From positions 62,001 through 126,000 of the forward strand of contig NZ_JACJHX010000006.1 of NCBI RefSeq assembly GCF_014138605.1: a stretch of DNA of 64,000 nt. The letters are read 5' to 3'. The stretch is from Peribacillus huizhouensis (lineage in GTDB: Bacteria > Bacillota > Bacilli > Bacillales > DSM-1321). A model generated the notes under the pieces. The model was not told where the DNA came from. It searched no databases and saw only the letters and a program-made list of their open reading frames with translations. A program made the position numbers and the translations under genes. Each line of letters begins with the position of its first letter. Within the stretch, counting starts at the first letter, position 1. This document shows positions 1 to 8,363 of the stretch, piece by piece.

Positions 1-731
1 CCTAATGCTTTTTTCGTCATGGATCCTACTATTCCATCTGCTTGAAGCTTTCGGTTTTTTTGAAATTCTTTAACGGCTTTTTCAGTTGCTGGACCAAATA
101 TACCATCATTGCCATTTGTAGAATAGCCTAATGAAGTTAGTTGTTTTTGTAATTTAATAACCTCTGCACCTTTACTTCCACGTTTTAAAGTATTTACCGT
201 TGATACGGAATTGACAGGGCTACCTTTTACTTTAAAACCACTACTAGCCGCAATGGATTCAAAGTTTTTTGTAGAATTTGTAATTACGACAGGAGTATTT
301 ATAGATACAGTTTCAAATAGCCACTTCACATCAGCATTGTACATGCGAATACAGCCAGCGCTTACATAACTACCAATAGAAGCTGGATTATTATTACCGT
401 GAATAGCATAAGTTGTTCCTTGTGTTTGTCTAGCATTCAGGCCAAGCCAACGATTACCTAAAGGGTTTTTTGGAGATCCTCCTGGGATATTACCTTTATA
501 ATAGGGACGATTGACAATTTTATTGACAATTTTGAACGTTCCTTCAGGTGTGTAATTATTCTTACTGCCAGTGGCAACACTAAATGTTTTTTTTAGTTGA
601 TTATTCTCATAATAGGCAAGCTGATTCGTGTTTTTGTTAATAATAATCAATTGAGATTTTGCAGCAGAAGTAGTTCCAACACTAAAAAATAAACAACATG
701 CCATGATGATTACGGACAAACATTTTTTCAT
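1..731 (-). CDS. L,D-transpeptidase with C-terminal peptidoglycan-binding domain (partial, runs off window start)
   Basis: Secreted cell-wall enzyme that would make 3-3 cross-links or anchor peptidoglycan stem peptides. The ATG at 731-729 follows GGAAAAGG and begins a signal peptide of about 24 residues (MKKCLSVIIMACCLFF..., AAA cleavage zone). The YkuD catalytic fold follows, with HGNNNPASIG and the active-site motif SAGCIRMYNADV (His, Cys, Arg all visible). After it comes a PG_binding_1 repeat (LKRGSKGAEVIKLQKQL... GIFGPATEKAVKEFQ). At least 243 residues are present and the 3' end lies outside the window. The order is catalytic domain first and binding domain last, whereas many Bacillus YkuD proteins carry an N-terminal LysM. 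Confident in family; no symbol assigned because several paralogues occur in bacilli. Confidence 0.9.
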   Translation of the reverse strand, partial: MKKCLSVIIMACCLFFSVGTTSAAKSQLIIINKNTNQLAYYENNQLKKTFSVATGSKNNYTPEGTFKIVNKIVNRPYYKGNIPGGSPKNPLGNRWLGLNARQTQGTTYAIHGNNNPASIGSYVSAGCIRMYNADVKWLFETVSINTPVVITNSTKNFESIAASSGFKVKGSPVNSVSTVNTLKRGSKGAEVIKLQKQLTSLGYSTNGNDGIFGPATEKAVKEFQKNRKLQADGIVGSMTKKAL

Positions 732-1332
732 CCTTTTCCTTCCTTTACATATTATTTTTAATATCATCACAACATTATATGGTTTGGAATGTGATTGGAT
801 GATAAAAAGGTTAAAGGAAAAGACTAATTTGTAGGTATCAGATAATGAGGGATGGATGAATTAATTAATGTTTTTTTAAAGGCTGTTTTCACATACTTTG
901 TTGCTATTCAATCATTTTTACACTAATAACCCGGGTTGATTTCCGTTGCAGAGGCGGTCTCAGAAGCCTCCTTAGTGCTTTGCACTTGCGGGTCTCCCTC
1001 AACACGCTTTTCCCGCAGGAGTCTCGCACCTGTAACGAAGATCAACATCTGTTCGAATTGGTTTCTTGCTAAAAACAACAATCTTTACGAAAAGAGCCTT
1101 TTTGAAAGTCTGTATTGGAAAATCAGATATAGGTAAATTTGAGCAAATATAATTGGTCCTTTCTGATTTCTAAAAAGGAAGTGAGCTTAAAGCGAAATTA
1201 CTCTTTTCTTAATAATGGCTGAAAATATTAGTGATACATATGCAATTCACCAAATCTGTATCAGAAATTCTTCACAAATAAATTGTTGCTAAATACACTA
1301 TTTTAGATGATCAACGCAAGGAGGGAGCCGGT
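732..1332. other. Intergenic region holding one family-A repeat
   Basis: No gene is supported here. It holds the AT-rich upstream region of the minus-strand transpeptidase, one inverted family-A repeat (878-1100) and about 230 bases of upstream sequence for yueI ending in the RBS AAGGAGGGAG. A 66-codon open frame inside the repeat is not a gene. Confidence 0.7.
878..1100 (-). repeat. Family-A intergenic repeat, copy 1
   Basis: Reverse-oriented copy of a ~230 bp element also found at 44416-44650, 45102-45350 and 47445-47649. Shared blocks, read in the element's own direction, are CTTTTCGTAAAGATTGTTGTTTT, then GACTCCTGCGGGAAAAGCG, GAGGAGGCTTCTGAGACCGC and CGGAAATCAACCCGGGTTAT, ending in AAAACAGCC. 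GC-rich core, low-GC flanks. It resembles short palindromic repeats dispersed in many Bacillaceae genomes (from memory, not searched). Confidence 0.85.
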
Positions 1333-1809
1333 TTGTCTGGCAAAAACGTAGATGAAATCATTCAACAAGGAATACATGGACAGAAGGAATTAAAACCTGA
1401 AGAAAGAAAAAGATTCCTTGGTACGATTCGAGAACGAATTATTGCTGTTTTGACACAACCACAAGTGAGGGATAAAGAGGTCTATCACGAATTTTTGAAT
1501 TTGATGAAAAAGCACCCGCAGGCATTGTTATTTACAAACGGAAATATGGAGTACGCTTCTCTAAAAAAATATATTGAAGCAGCCCGAGTTAACAAAATTC
1601 CATATAAGATGGTGATTAATAAAGATTATAACACTGACATTGGCCTTGTTTTAGCTTATGAGTATGCAATTGATAAAGAAGAGATTTTTCTAGAAAAAAA
1701 AGTTACAAACCTTAAAGTCGCCAATGTAAAAGAAAAGGGCTCTTTGGCTAAATTAGCGAGTTGGTTAAGAGAAAAACGCCATGAAGTAAAGGGAAAAAGT
1801 AATTCATAA
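1333..1809 (+). CDS. yueI: YueI family protein (DUF1694)
   Basis: 158-residue cytoplasmic protein of unknown biochemical role, recognised by similarity to Bacillus subtilis YueI. Visible family features are the N-terminal KNVDEIIQQGIHGQKELKPEER segment, the RERI-AVLTQPQV helix and the central DIGLVLAYEYAIDKEEI block. The TTG start at 1333 follows the strong RBS AAGGAGGGAG with 6-8 nt spacing. The C-terminus is lysine-rich (about residues 140-158). It is followed by an inverted repeat at 1817-1884 that could serve as a terminator. No neighbour links it to a pathway. Confidence 0.85.
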   Translation: MSGKNVDEIIQQGIHGQKELKPEERKRFLGTIRERIIAVLTQPQVRDKEVYHEFLNLMKKHPQALLFTNGNMEYASLKKYIEAARVNKIPYKMVINKDYNTDIGLVLAYEYAIDKEEIFLEKKVTNLKVANVKEKGSLAKLASWLREKRHEVKGKSNS

Positions 1810-1816
1810 GAATTAA

Positions 1817-1884
1817 GGATGTCCCAAAAAGGATTTGACAAAGTCACGACACTGTATGTGACCCTATACTTACGGGGCATCCAC
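1817..1884. repeat. Short inverted-repeat element (family C-like), likely terminator region of yueI
   Basis: Begins GGATGTCCCAAAAAGG and ends GGGGCATCC, giving complementary outer arms (GGATGTCCC versus GGGGCATCC), with inner arms GTCACGACACTG...GTGACC. The GTCCCAAAAGGG-type left end is shared with copies at 43170 and 45363. Confidence 0.5.
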
Positions 1885-2150
1885 ATCTCTTAGTTTTTTA
1901 GGGAAAATTGGAAATTGAAAAATATCCCATATTACATAAACCAATCCATAGAAGCTGTACAATGAAATGGGGATAGAGTGAATTGTTATAGTATGAAGGG
2001 AAACCTACATTAAATATAGTAGAAAAAACAGTTAAGTTTATTAAAAAATTCGGAAAATTAGGTTATTAATGCTTGAACTTTGATAGCAGGAGGTAGTACA
2101 ATGAAATATAGAATTTTTTATAAATTATTATCCACAAGGGAGTCTTGGTA

Positions 2151-3242
2151 ATGAAGGAACATGACATGGAGATCACACTAACAACAACGAAGAAAGAAAA
2201 GCCGAAATCTGATCAACTAGAATTTGGGAAAGTGTTTACTGATCATATGTTTATTATGGATTATACTGAAGGAAATGGATGGCATGATCCAAGAATCGTT
2301 CCTTATCAATCGATTACACTCGAACCCTCTGCAATGATTTTTCACTATGGACAATCTGTATTTGAAGGAATGAAAGCATATTATACAGATGACAAAGATA
2401 TCGTTTTATTTCGTCCGGAAAAGAATTTCCAACGGTTAAATAAATCGAATGATCGTCTTTGCATACCTGAGGTAGATATCGATTTTGCTTTGGCAGCATT
2501 GAAAAAATTAATTGTTATTGATAAAGAATGGATTCCAGATGCAGAAGGTACATCACTCTATATTCGACCATTTATTATATCTACAGAGCCGTTCTTAGGC
2601 GTATCACCTTCTTCACGCTATAAATTTATCATTATTATGTCACCTGTAGGTTCATATTATAAAGAAGGAATTCACCCTGTAAAGATTGCAGTTGAAAATG
2701 AGTTTGTGCGGGCTGTCGTAGGTGGAACCGGTACAGCGAAAACAGGCGGCAATTATGCGTCTAGTTTAAAAGCGCAAAAAGTATCTGAAGAAAATGGCTA
2801 TTCTCAAGTACTTTGGCTTGATGGTGTCGAAAGAAAATATATTGAAGAAGTAGGAAGTATGAATGTATTTTTCAAAATCGACGGGGAGGTAGTAACGCCT
2901 GCACTAAATGGCAGTATTCTTGACGGTGTTACTAGATCATCGATCATCGAAATGCTTGAACATTGGAACATTCCTGTTTCACAACGGAAAATTTCCATGG
3001 AAGAGGTATATCAAGCTCATCAAGAAGGAAAATTGGAAGAAGCATTTGGTACTGGAACGGCTGCTGTCATTTCACCAATTGGTGAGTTTTTCTGGAATGA
3101 TGAAAAACTCATCCTCAATGGAGGAAAAACGGGTGAATTATCAACGAAATTATACAACACGATTACTAGAATCCAAACTGGTAAAGAAGAAGATCAGTTA
3201 GGATGGGTCACACATGTTGAAGAAAAGGTTACTCAAAAATAA
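2151..3242 (+). CDS. ilvE: Branched-chain amino acid aminotransferase
   Basis: PLP fold-type IV transaminase interconverting Leu/Ile/Val and their 2-oxo acids with glutamate/2-oxoglutarate. Closely resembles B. subtilis YwaA (IlvK). Diagnostic segments are FTDHMFIMDYTEGNGWHDPRI, YHYGQSVFEGMKAY-like HYGQSVFEGMKAYYTDD, YIRPFII, GNYASSLKAQ (catalytic Lys) and EAFGTGTAAVISPIG. The start is placed at ATG 2151 because AAGGGAG at 2136-2142 lies about 8 nt upstream. The in-frame TTG at 2145 is too close to that RBS. Length of 363 residues is normal. A good terminator follows directly. The broken leuA at 52.1 kb belongs to the same amino-acid family but is unlinked. Confidence 0.96.
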   Translation: MKEHDMEITLTTTKKEKPKSDQLEFGKVFTDHMFIMDYTEGNGWHDPRIVPYQSITLEPSAMIFHYGQSVFEGMKAYYTDDKDIVLFRPEKNFQRLNKSNDRLCIPEVDIDFALAALKKLIVIDKEWIPDAEGTSLYIRPFIISTEPFLGVSPSSRYKFIIIMSPVGSYYKEGIHPVKIAVENEFVRAVVGGTGTAKTGGNYASSLKAQKVSEENGYSQVLWLDGVERKYIEEVGSMNVFFKIDGEVVTPALNGSILDGVTRSSIIEMLEHWNIPVSQRKISMEEVYQAHQEGKLEEAFGTGTAAVISPIGEFFWNDEKLILNGGKTGELSTKLYNTITRIQTGKEEDQLGWVTHVEEKVTQK

Positions 3243-3288
3243 AAAAAGGGCAAGCAAATGGAAAATCCAGATGCTTGCCCTTTTTTAA
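3243..3288 (+). terminator. Rho-independent terminator after ilvE
   Basis: AAAAAGGGCAAGCA / TGCTTGCCCTTTTTT stem with a short loop and U-run, starting at the stop codon. Confidence 0.9.
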
Positions 3289-3373
3289 GCATGGTAGCGC
3301 AATGAAACGTTTTATTTCTTTTTAGCTGGTAGGTAAAGAAGTAATAGACAAATAATGATAAGGGGTTGAAATA

Positions 3374-4117
3374 ATGCAAATTACTTCTCCGAGCTTATTG
3401 ACGAAAGAAGATATGCAAAATCCTGATAAAGTACCTGCGTGGTTAATTCAGGAATACCAAACCTTTCATAACATTGTAACCGATAAGACGTTTCCATGCT
3501 ATTTTGGAATGAAAGCTGAAAATAAGGGTGAGCTTCGCTATGCGTACATAACTCAAGATGATTGGACCAATCTACCGAAAGCGATTGAAGAATTCCTAGA
3601 ATTATTTCAGGAGCCACCATATATTCGACATGGGCTATTTGTTTTTGTTGAACCAGAAAAAGAAGAGGGGGATATTGCGCATTTTCGAAATTATTTTTGG
3701 AATGTTTTGCAATATTTGCATGAGCATGATCCGAAAGAATGGCCCAAAGACAAACCGAGAGACCCGGAACACCATCTTTGGGATTTTCATTTTGCGGGAG
3801 AACCTTTTTTCATATTCGGTAACGCACCTGCCTATAAACAGCGGAAAACTCGTGACTTAGGGAGAGGGCTTGTGCTTGGAATTCAGCCTAGAATGATTTT
3901 CAACGGACTTGAAGGAACAGAAAAAGGTGGGATTATGTCACGTGAAAAAGTAAGAGAACGCGTTGAAAAATGGGATAATCTACCTAAGCATCCGGATATT
4001 AGCCATTATGGTGACCCAGAACATAATGAATGGAAACAATTTTTTATCGGTGATGATATTGAACCTATACTAGGAAAATGCCCGTTTCACCATAAAGATT
4101 TCATGAAAGAAAATTAA
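3374..4117 (+). CDS. YqcI/YcgG family protein
   Basis: 247-residue cytoplasmic protein of the YqcI/YcgG family (function unknown). Family-like blocks are PAWLIQEYQTFHNIVTDKTFPCYFG near the N-terminus, the central HDPKEWPKDKPRDPEHHLWDFHFAGEPFFIFGNAPAY block, R..R.LG.GLVLGIQPR and the C-terminal FIGDDIEPILGKCPFHH. The conserved His/Trp/Cys-rich motifs suggest metal or haem binding, but that is inference. The ATG at 3374 follows AAGGGG. A hairpin terminator lies at 4169-4205. Confidence 0.88.
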   Translation: MQITSPSLLTKEDMQNPDKVPAWLIQEYQTFHNIVTDKTFPCYFGMKAENKGELRYAYITQDDWTNLPKAIEEFLELFQEPPYIRHGLFVFVEPEKEEGDIAHFRNYFWNVLQYLHEHDPKEWPKDKPRDPEHHLWDFHFAGEPFFIFGNAPAYKQRKTRDLGRGLVLGIQPRMIFNGLEGTEKGGIMSREKVRERVEKWDNLPKHPDISHYGDPEHNEWKQFFIGDDIEPILGKCPFHHKDFMKEN

Positions 4118-4168
4118 TTTAGGGGAGTCTAATAATCGTCTAAAACACAAAATAGGCTTCACTTTTTC

Positions 4169-4205
4169 AGAACAGACAGGACAAAAAATATCTTCTGTCT
4201 GTTCT
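4169..4205 (+). terminator. Hairpin terminator after the YqcI/YcgG gene
   Basis: Perfect 11-bp stem AGAACAGACAG / CTGTCTGTTCT followed by TTTCT. It may act in both directions, since the minus-strand gene pair ends at 4286. Confidence 0.7.
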
Positions 4206-4285
4206 TTCTGACATCCTATCTCAATAATAAAATGAATTTATATCCAATGTAGAAAACAATGGTTGAAAGTTTAAATCTGTGAATA

Positions 4286-4837
4286 TTACCTATGAAAGGC
4301 TTCAGTTGTATCCTGTTTCATGATATAAAACCCACTCCAAGCAAATACAGCCGATGCAAGATAAAAGATACTGCCGATTGTCAGAAAATCAACTAAATAA
4401 CCTGTGGTAATAACAGCAATTGCTACACCAATTGATGTCCAAATATGATAGTGGCCGATTTCTTTCCCAGCTGTTTCTGGTTTTACAGAACGAGCTATAA
4501 CAGTTTTTTCCGAGTTTTTTTGTACGGCACCTAATAACCCCATTACAATCTGCAATACATAAACATGCCAAATTTCATAAGCGAGCGGATAAGCGAGTAA
4601 GATCAGTGCCATACCCCAAGAATAAAGGATCAACAATACTTTATCTCCAACACGATCAGCGAATTTTCCAATTGCAGAATAACTCAGTGCTGCTGTTAAT
4701 GCGAATAAACCATAGGCCCAGCCAAACTGAGAATAGCTGCTGCCGGCATTTTTCAAAAGTAAAACATAAAACGGAAAAATCATACTAGCTGCCATACCGA
4801 CAGTCCCTTGATAAATAATAAATCGTCTATAATTCAT
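4286..4837 (-). CDS. Half-size MFS-type membrane protein
   Basis: 183 residues with about six hydrophobic segments. The loop between segments 2 and 3 reads GKFADRVGDK, an MFS motif A (GxxxDRxGxK-like). A typical MFS transporter has about 12 segments and about 400 residues, so this is the N-terminal half only. It ends in a polar tail (KQDTTEAFHR) and no second half lies downstream. Its ATG overlaps the stop of the upstream oxidoreductase gene (ATGA), implying translational coupling. It may be a genuine half-length protein that dimerises or a truncated gene. Substrate unknown. Confidence 0.75.
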   Translation of the reverse strand: MNYRRFIIYQGTVGMAASMIFPFYVLLLKNAGSSYSQFGWAYGLFALTAALSYSAIGKFADRVGDKVLLILYSWGMALILLAYPLAYEIWHVYVLQIVMGLLGAVQKNSEKTVIARSVKPETAGKEIGHYHIWTSIGVAIAVITTGYLVDFLTIGSIFYLASAVFAWSGFYIMKQDTTEAFHR

Positions 4838-6234
4838 TGGTGGTACTCCTTGTAGAATAGATTCATGAACCGCCCTTTAGGATCATACTTTTTTTTCAGG
4901 GCAAAGAATTCAGCTGTTCGTGGGTACGCTTTTTCTAACTGTGCTCTCGTAGGATATTGATAATACGGAAGATAGTAACTTCCTTCGTGATCTAAGGTTA
5001 TATCTATCATGTTTCGGATTACACGCTCCGTGTCTTCAATACGATCTTTACTTGTCCCTTGGTTAATAAGCATAACGAGGGCAAACATATCATCTTTTGC
5101 ATAACTCATCACTGCTTCTTCATTTTTCTCCACATAGCGGACGGTGATATTCAATAAGTTAAAATCTTTTTCATTTTTAAGCGAATCCCTAAGATCATCG
5201 ATATAAGCAGAAAATTGATGAACTGGAACAAAGTATTCCTGTAATACTTCTGTTTTGTTAAAACTATCATACTCCATAAATGTGGAATCGGATCGCATGG
5301 CATTATTTCTAGTAATGTATGAATCATTAATATTCTCATTGTATGTGTTTTGAGTAGTCCAAAACATATTTTTCCCCCAATCATTCAAGCGAGCAAGTCC
5401 GAGAAAGAATTTGGGTATTGCAATGATTGTTTCTCGTTTTAACGAACTATACTTCTCTAACTGTGATCGGTCATCGGTTTCGTAATAATCAGTTACATAC
5501 ATTTCCTTTAATAAGCTGTCAGGTGCAACCGAGATTCTAGCGAGATGCATTTTTACGGCGTCGTTTTGAAGGACTTCACGGGTAAAATACGCGCTATAAT
5601 CATCATAAGCTAGTGATTTTGTTTGAATTTGATAGAGTTCATCGTCTGTCAATTGAAAAGTGACATCAAGAATTACTCCGAATAATCCATAACCTCCTAT
5701 TACTGCATGGAATAACTCTGAATTCGTATCACGACTTACATTAATGATTTCACCCTGTGCGTTTAATAGGCGAAATGATTCAACAGTTTCGATCAAGGCG
5801 TGATGGCGTATGTCACGACCATGCACATTTACACTCAATGAACCGCCTACTGTAAAAATATTTTGTGACTGGCTTACTTTTAAAGCAAGACCATAGGGAT
5901 TGATGAATTTTTGAATATCTGCCCAAGTTACTCCACTTTGAACCGTAATTTGCTTTTTATTTTCATCTAATTTCAAAATTTTATTATATTGTTTCATATC
6001 AAGTAGGATTCCATTTGGATATAGCGTTTGCCCACCTTGACTGTGCTGCATACCGGCAATGGATATTGGATCATGATGGGTGTTTGCGTTTAATACAATC
6101 TCTCTAAGCTTATCTTCATCATCACTAGATTTAACTGCTTTCATCCTAACAGGCAAGAGACGGCCTTTATCTTCTACTACTGGATTTGAAAGCTGAAATT
6201 GAAAGTATGATAATGAGCATATAAATATTACCAA
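4834..6234 (-). CDS. FAD-binding oxidoreductase (PCMH/aldonolactone-oxidase-like), membrane-anchored
   Basis: 466 residues from the first conventional start (TTG 6234). An N-terminal hydrophobic anchor precedes a PCMH-type FAD-binding domain with ISIAGMQHSQGGQTLYPNG, VQSGVTWADIQ, FTVGGSLSVNVHGRD and GGYGLFGVILDVTF. The C-terminal part ends FFALKKKYDPKGRFMNLFYKEYH, as in GlcD/GulLO-type oxidases. No RBS serves TTG 6234. An excellent one (AAAGGAGG) lies upstream, and 8 nt after it the same open frame begins with ATT at 6270, which would add IFKYRYFAILIY and complete the signal anchor. The true start may therefore be the rare codon ATT. The gene overlaps the half-MFS gene by 4 nt. Electron acceptor and substrate unknown. 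Confidence 0.85.
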   Translation of the reverse strand: MVIFICSLSYFQFQLSNPVVEDKGRLLPVRMKAVKSSDDEDKLREIVLNANTHHDPISIAGMQHSQGGQTLYPNGILLDMKQYNKILKLDENKKQITVQSGVTWADIQKFINPYGLALKVSQSQNIFTVGGSLSVNVHGRDIRHHALIETVESFRLLNAQGEIINVSRDTNSELFHAVIGGYGLFGVILDVTFQLTDDELYQIQTKSLAYDDYSAYFTREVLQNDAVKMHLARISVAPDSLLKEMYVTDYYETDDRSQLEKYSSLKRETIIAIPKFFLGLARLNDWGKNMFWTTQNTYNENINDSYITRNNAMRSDSTFMEYDSFNKTEVLQEYFVPVHQFSAYIDDLRDSLKNEKDFNLLNITVRYVEKNEEAVMSYAKDDMFALVMLINQGTSKDRIEDTERVIRNMIDITLDHEGSYYLPYYQYPTRAQLEKAYPRTAEFFALKKKYDPKGRFMNLFYKEYHQ

Positions 6235-6423
6235 ATAGATTAAGATAGCGAAATAACGATACTTGAAAATTAGTCTCGCCTCCTTTTGGAAAAATGTAGC
6301 TATACTTTCCTATATTACACCATATTATGAAAGATGCTCGACATTTTCGAAAAAACACCTAATTATACAGATTCATACATTTTCGATATAATGGGAAAAA
6401 TAATATAAAAAGGGGGATAAATT

Positions 6424-8220
6424 ATGACCGCATATTCGAGTAGAGCTGATGTTAAAGTAGAGGAAACTTGGAAATTGGAGGATATTTACGAAAACGAGGG
6501 AAATTGGGAAAAGGATTTTCGATCAATCTTGAATAGTGTGGAAAAGTTAAAGGCATTTGACGGGAAAATTGACGATGCAGAATCATTATTTGGTTATTTA
6601 TCACTTAGTGAGGAATTAGGGTATACATATAAAAAGCTATATGTATACGCCATGCTTCAAGTGGACTTAGACACAAGAGTATCCACTACACAAGGTTTGC
6701 TTGATCGCGCTAGTCAATTAGGGCAAAAAATTAGCGCCGCAACTTCGTTTTTTATGCCATTTTTATTAAGTCTTGAAGAAAGTACATTAAAAGCATACAT
6801 AAATGAAGTAGAAGGACTACGCTATTTCGAGGATGATTTGCTCGATTCTTATCGTTTTAAAACGCATGTACTAAACAAAGATCAAGAAGCGATTCTTTCA
6901 CAGCTTGGTGATGCCCTTTCTTCTCCGCAAAAAACATTTGGCATGATTAACAATGCTGATATTAAATTTGGAGAAGTGACAAACGACGATGGTGAAAGGG
7001 TTACTTTAACACGTGGTATGTACAGTAAATTGATTGAAGATCAAGACCGAAAAAAAAGGAGAGAGGCATACAAGTCCTACTATCAACCTTATATCCAGTT
7101 GCAAAATACAATTGCCACGACTCTTTCTTCAGCAATTCGAAACAATACGACGATGGCTAAAACAAGGAACTATCCATCTGCTCTTGAAAAATCATTATTT
7201 TCAGATCAAGTCCCAACAGAAGTATATAATAATCTTATTTCGGCAACGAAAGCGAATATTAAACCGATGTATGACTATATAAAATTACGTAAGAAGCATC
7301 TAGGTGTTGATGAATTATATCCATATGATTTAAGTGTTCCGCTTGTACAAGAGGCAAAGGAAGATATCCCATATGACGAAGCGTTTGAAATCATGATACA
7401 AGCTCTGAAGCCACTTGGCGAAGAGTATATATCGACTCTTTTGAGCTTCAAAGAAAATCGTTATTATGATGTAAGGGAAACCCCAGGTAAACGATCTGGC
7501 GCTTATAACTTAGGTTTATATGGTGTTCATCCATTTGTTCTATTAAACCATCAAGATGATTTGGACAGTTTATTTACATTAGCACATGAATCTGGTCATG
7601 CAATGCATTCGTATTTCAGTTCAAAATATCAACCACAAATCTCAGCAGGTTACTCCATCTTTGTTGCTGAAGTGGCATCAACCGTGAACGAAATCCTCTT
7701 AATTCGTTATTTAATAAACACAACGAAAGATCTGAATAAAAAGAAGCATTTACTTAACCATTTTATTGATAGTTTTAAAGGGACTTTCTTCACACAAGTC
7801 ATGTTTGGAGAATTCGAAAAAATTACTCACGAAAAAGCAGAGAATGACGAACCTTTGAATGCTGAAGTATTCAATACGATCTACGAAACGATATACCGAG
7901 AATATAATGGGAAAGATATCGTTTTTGATGATGAAGTTAAATTCGGCTGGTCTAGAATTCCCCATTTTTACCGACCGTTCTACGTTTATAAATATGCTAC
8001 GGGATATGCTTCTGCTATCGATATCGCAGACCGGATTTTATCTGGTGAGGCCGATGCACTAAAACAGTACTTAATGTTTCTAAAAAGCGGCAGTTCAGAG
8101 TATCCTCTTGAATTGCTAAAGAAAACTGGAGTCGATCTTACTAAACCCGAGCCGATTGAAAATGCGTTAAAGATATTTAGTGAACTAGTGAAGGAATTTG
8201 GCGAATTATTGGAGAAGTAA
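6424..8220 (+). CDS. pepF: Oligoendopeptidase F (M3 family zinc metallopeptidase)
   Basis: 598-residue cytoplasmic peptidase cleaving medium-length oligopeptides. The zinc motif HESGH with its flanks (LAHESGHAMHSYFS) is at about residues 388-392, and the third ligand region EVASTVNE follows about 25 residues later. The N-terminal half carries the M3 helical prolyl-domain features (FFMPFLLSLEE, LSSPQKTFGMINNADIKF). ATG 6424 follows AAAAGGGGGATAA. Length matches family norm. Monocistronic, with a terminator at 8229-8280. Confidence 0.96.
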   Translation: MTAYSSRADVKVEETWKLEDIYENEGNWEKDFRSILNSVEKLKAFDGKIDDAESLFGYLSLSEELGYTYKKLYVYAMLQVDLDTRVSTTQGLLDRASQLGQKISAATSFFMPFLLSLEESTLKAYINEVEGLRYFEDDLLDSYRFKTHVLNKDQEAILSQLGDALSSPQKTFGMINNADIKFGEVTNDDGERVTLTRGMYSKLIEDQDRKKRREAYKSYYQPYIQLQNTIATTLSSAIRNNTTMAKTRNYPSALEKSLFSDQVPTEVYNNLISATKANIKPMYDYIKLRKKHLGVDELYPYDLSVPLVQEAKEDIPYDEAFEIMIQALKPLGEEYISTLLSFKENRYYDVRETPGKRSGAYNLGLYGVHPFVLLNHQDDLDSLFTLAHESGHAMHSYFSSKYQPQISAGYSIFVAEVASTVNEILLIRYLINTTKDLNKKKHLLNHFIDSFKGTFFTQVMFGEFEKITHEKAENDEPLNAEVFNTIYETIYREYNGKDIVFDDEVKFGWSRIPHFYRPFYVYKYATGYASAIDIADRILSGEADALKQYLMFLKSGSSEYPLELLKKTGVDLTKPEPIENALKIFSELVKEFGELLEK

Positions 8221-8228
8221 TATTTCAA

Positions 8229-8280
8229 AAGAGGCTAATCTCAGCAACGGTTTAATCCTTTGCTGAGAAAGCCTTTTTTC
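8229..8280 (+). terminator. Terminator after pepF
   Basis: Long hairpin AGAGGCTaatCTCAGCAA / TTTGCTGAGaaaGCCTTTTTT with U-run. Confidence 0.8.
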
Positions 8281-8363
8281 AATCAATTATGATACTTTGA
8301 CAAATCTTGTGAAATGCGTACTATTGTAAAAGAACATGAATTTATTATTAAAAGGAAGATATA

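Noticed and set aside
936-1136. 66-codon frame on plus
   Set aside because: Lies inside family-A repeat copy 1; similar frames appear on either strand of copy 3. Composition follows the repeat, not a protein.
2145-2150. TTG start for ilvE
   Set aside because: Only about 2 nt from the RBS; ATG 2151 has normal spacing.
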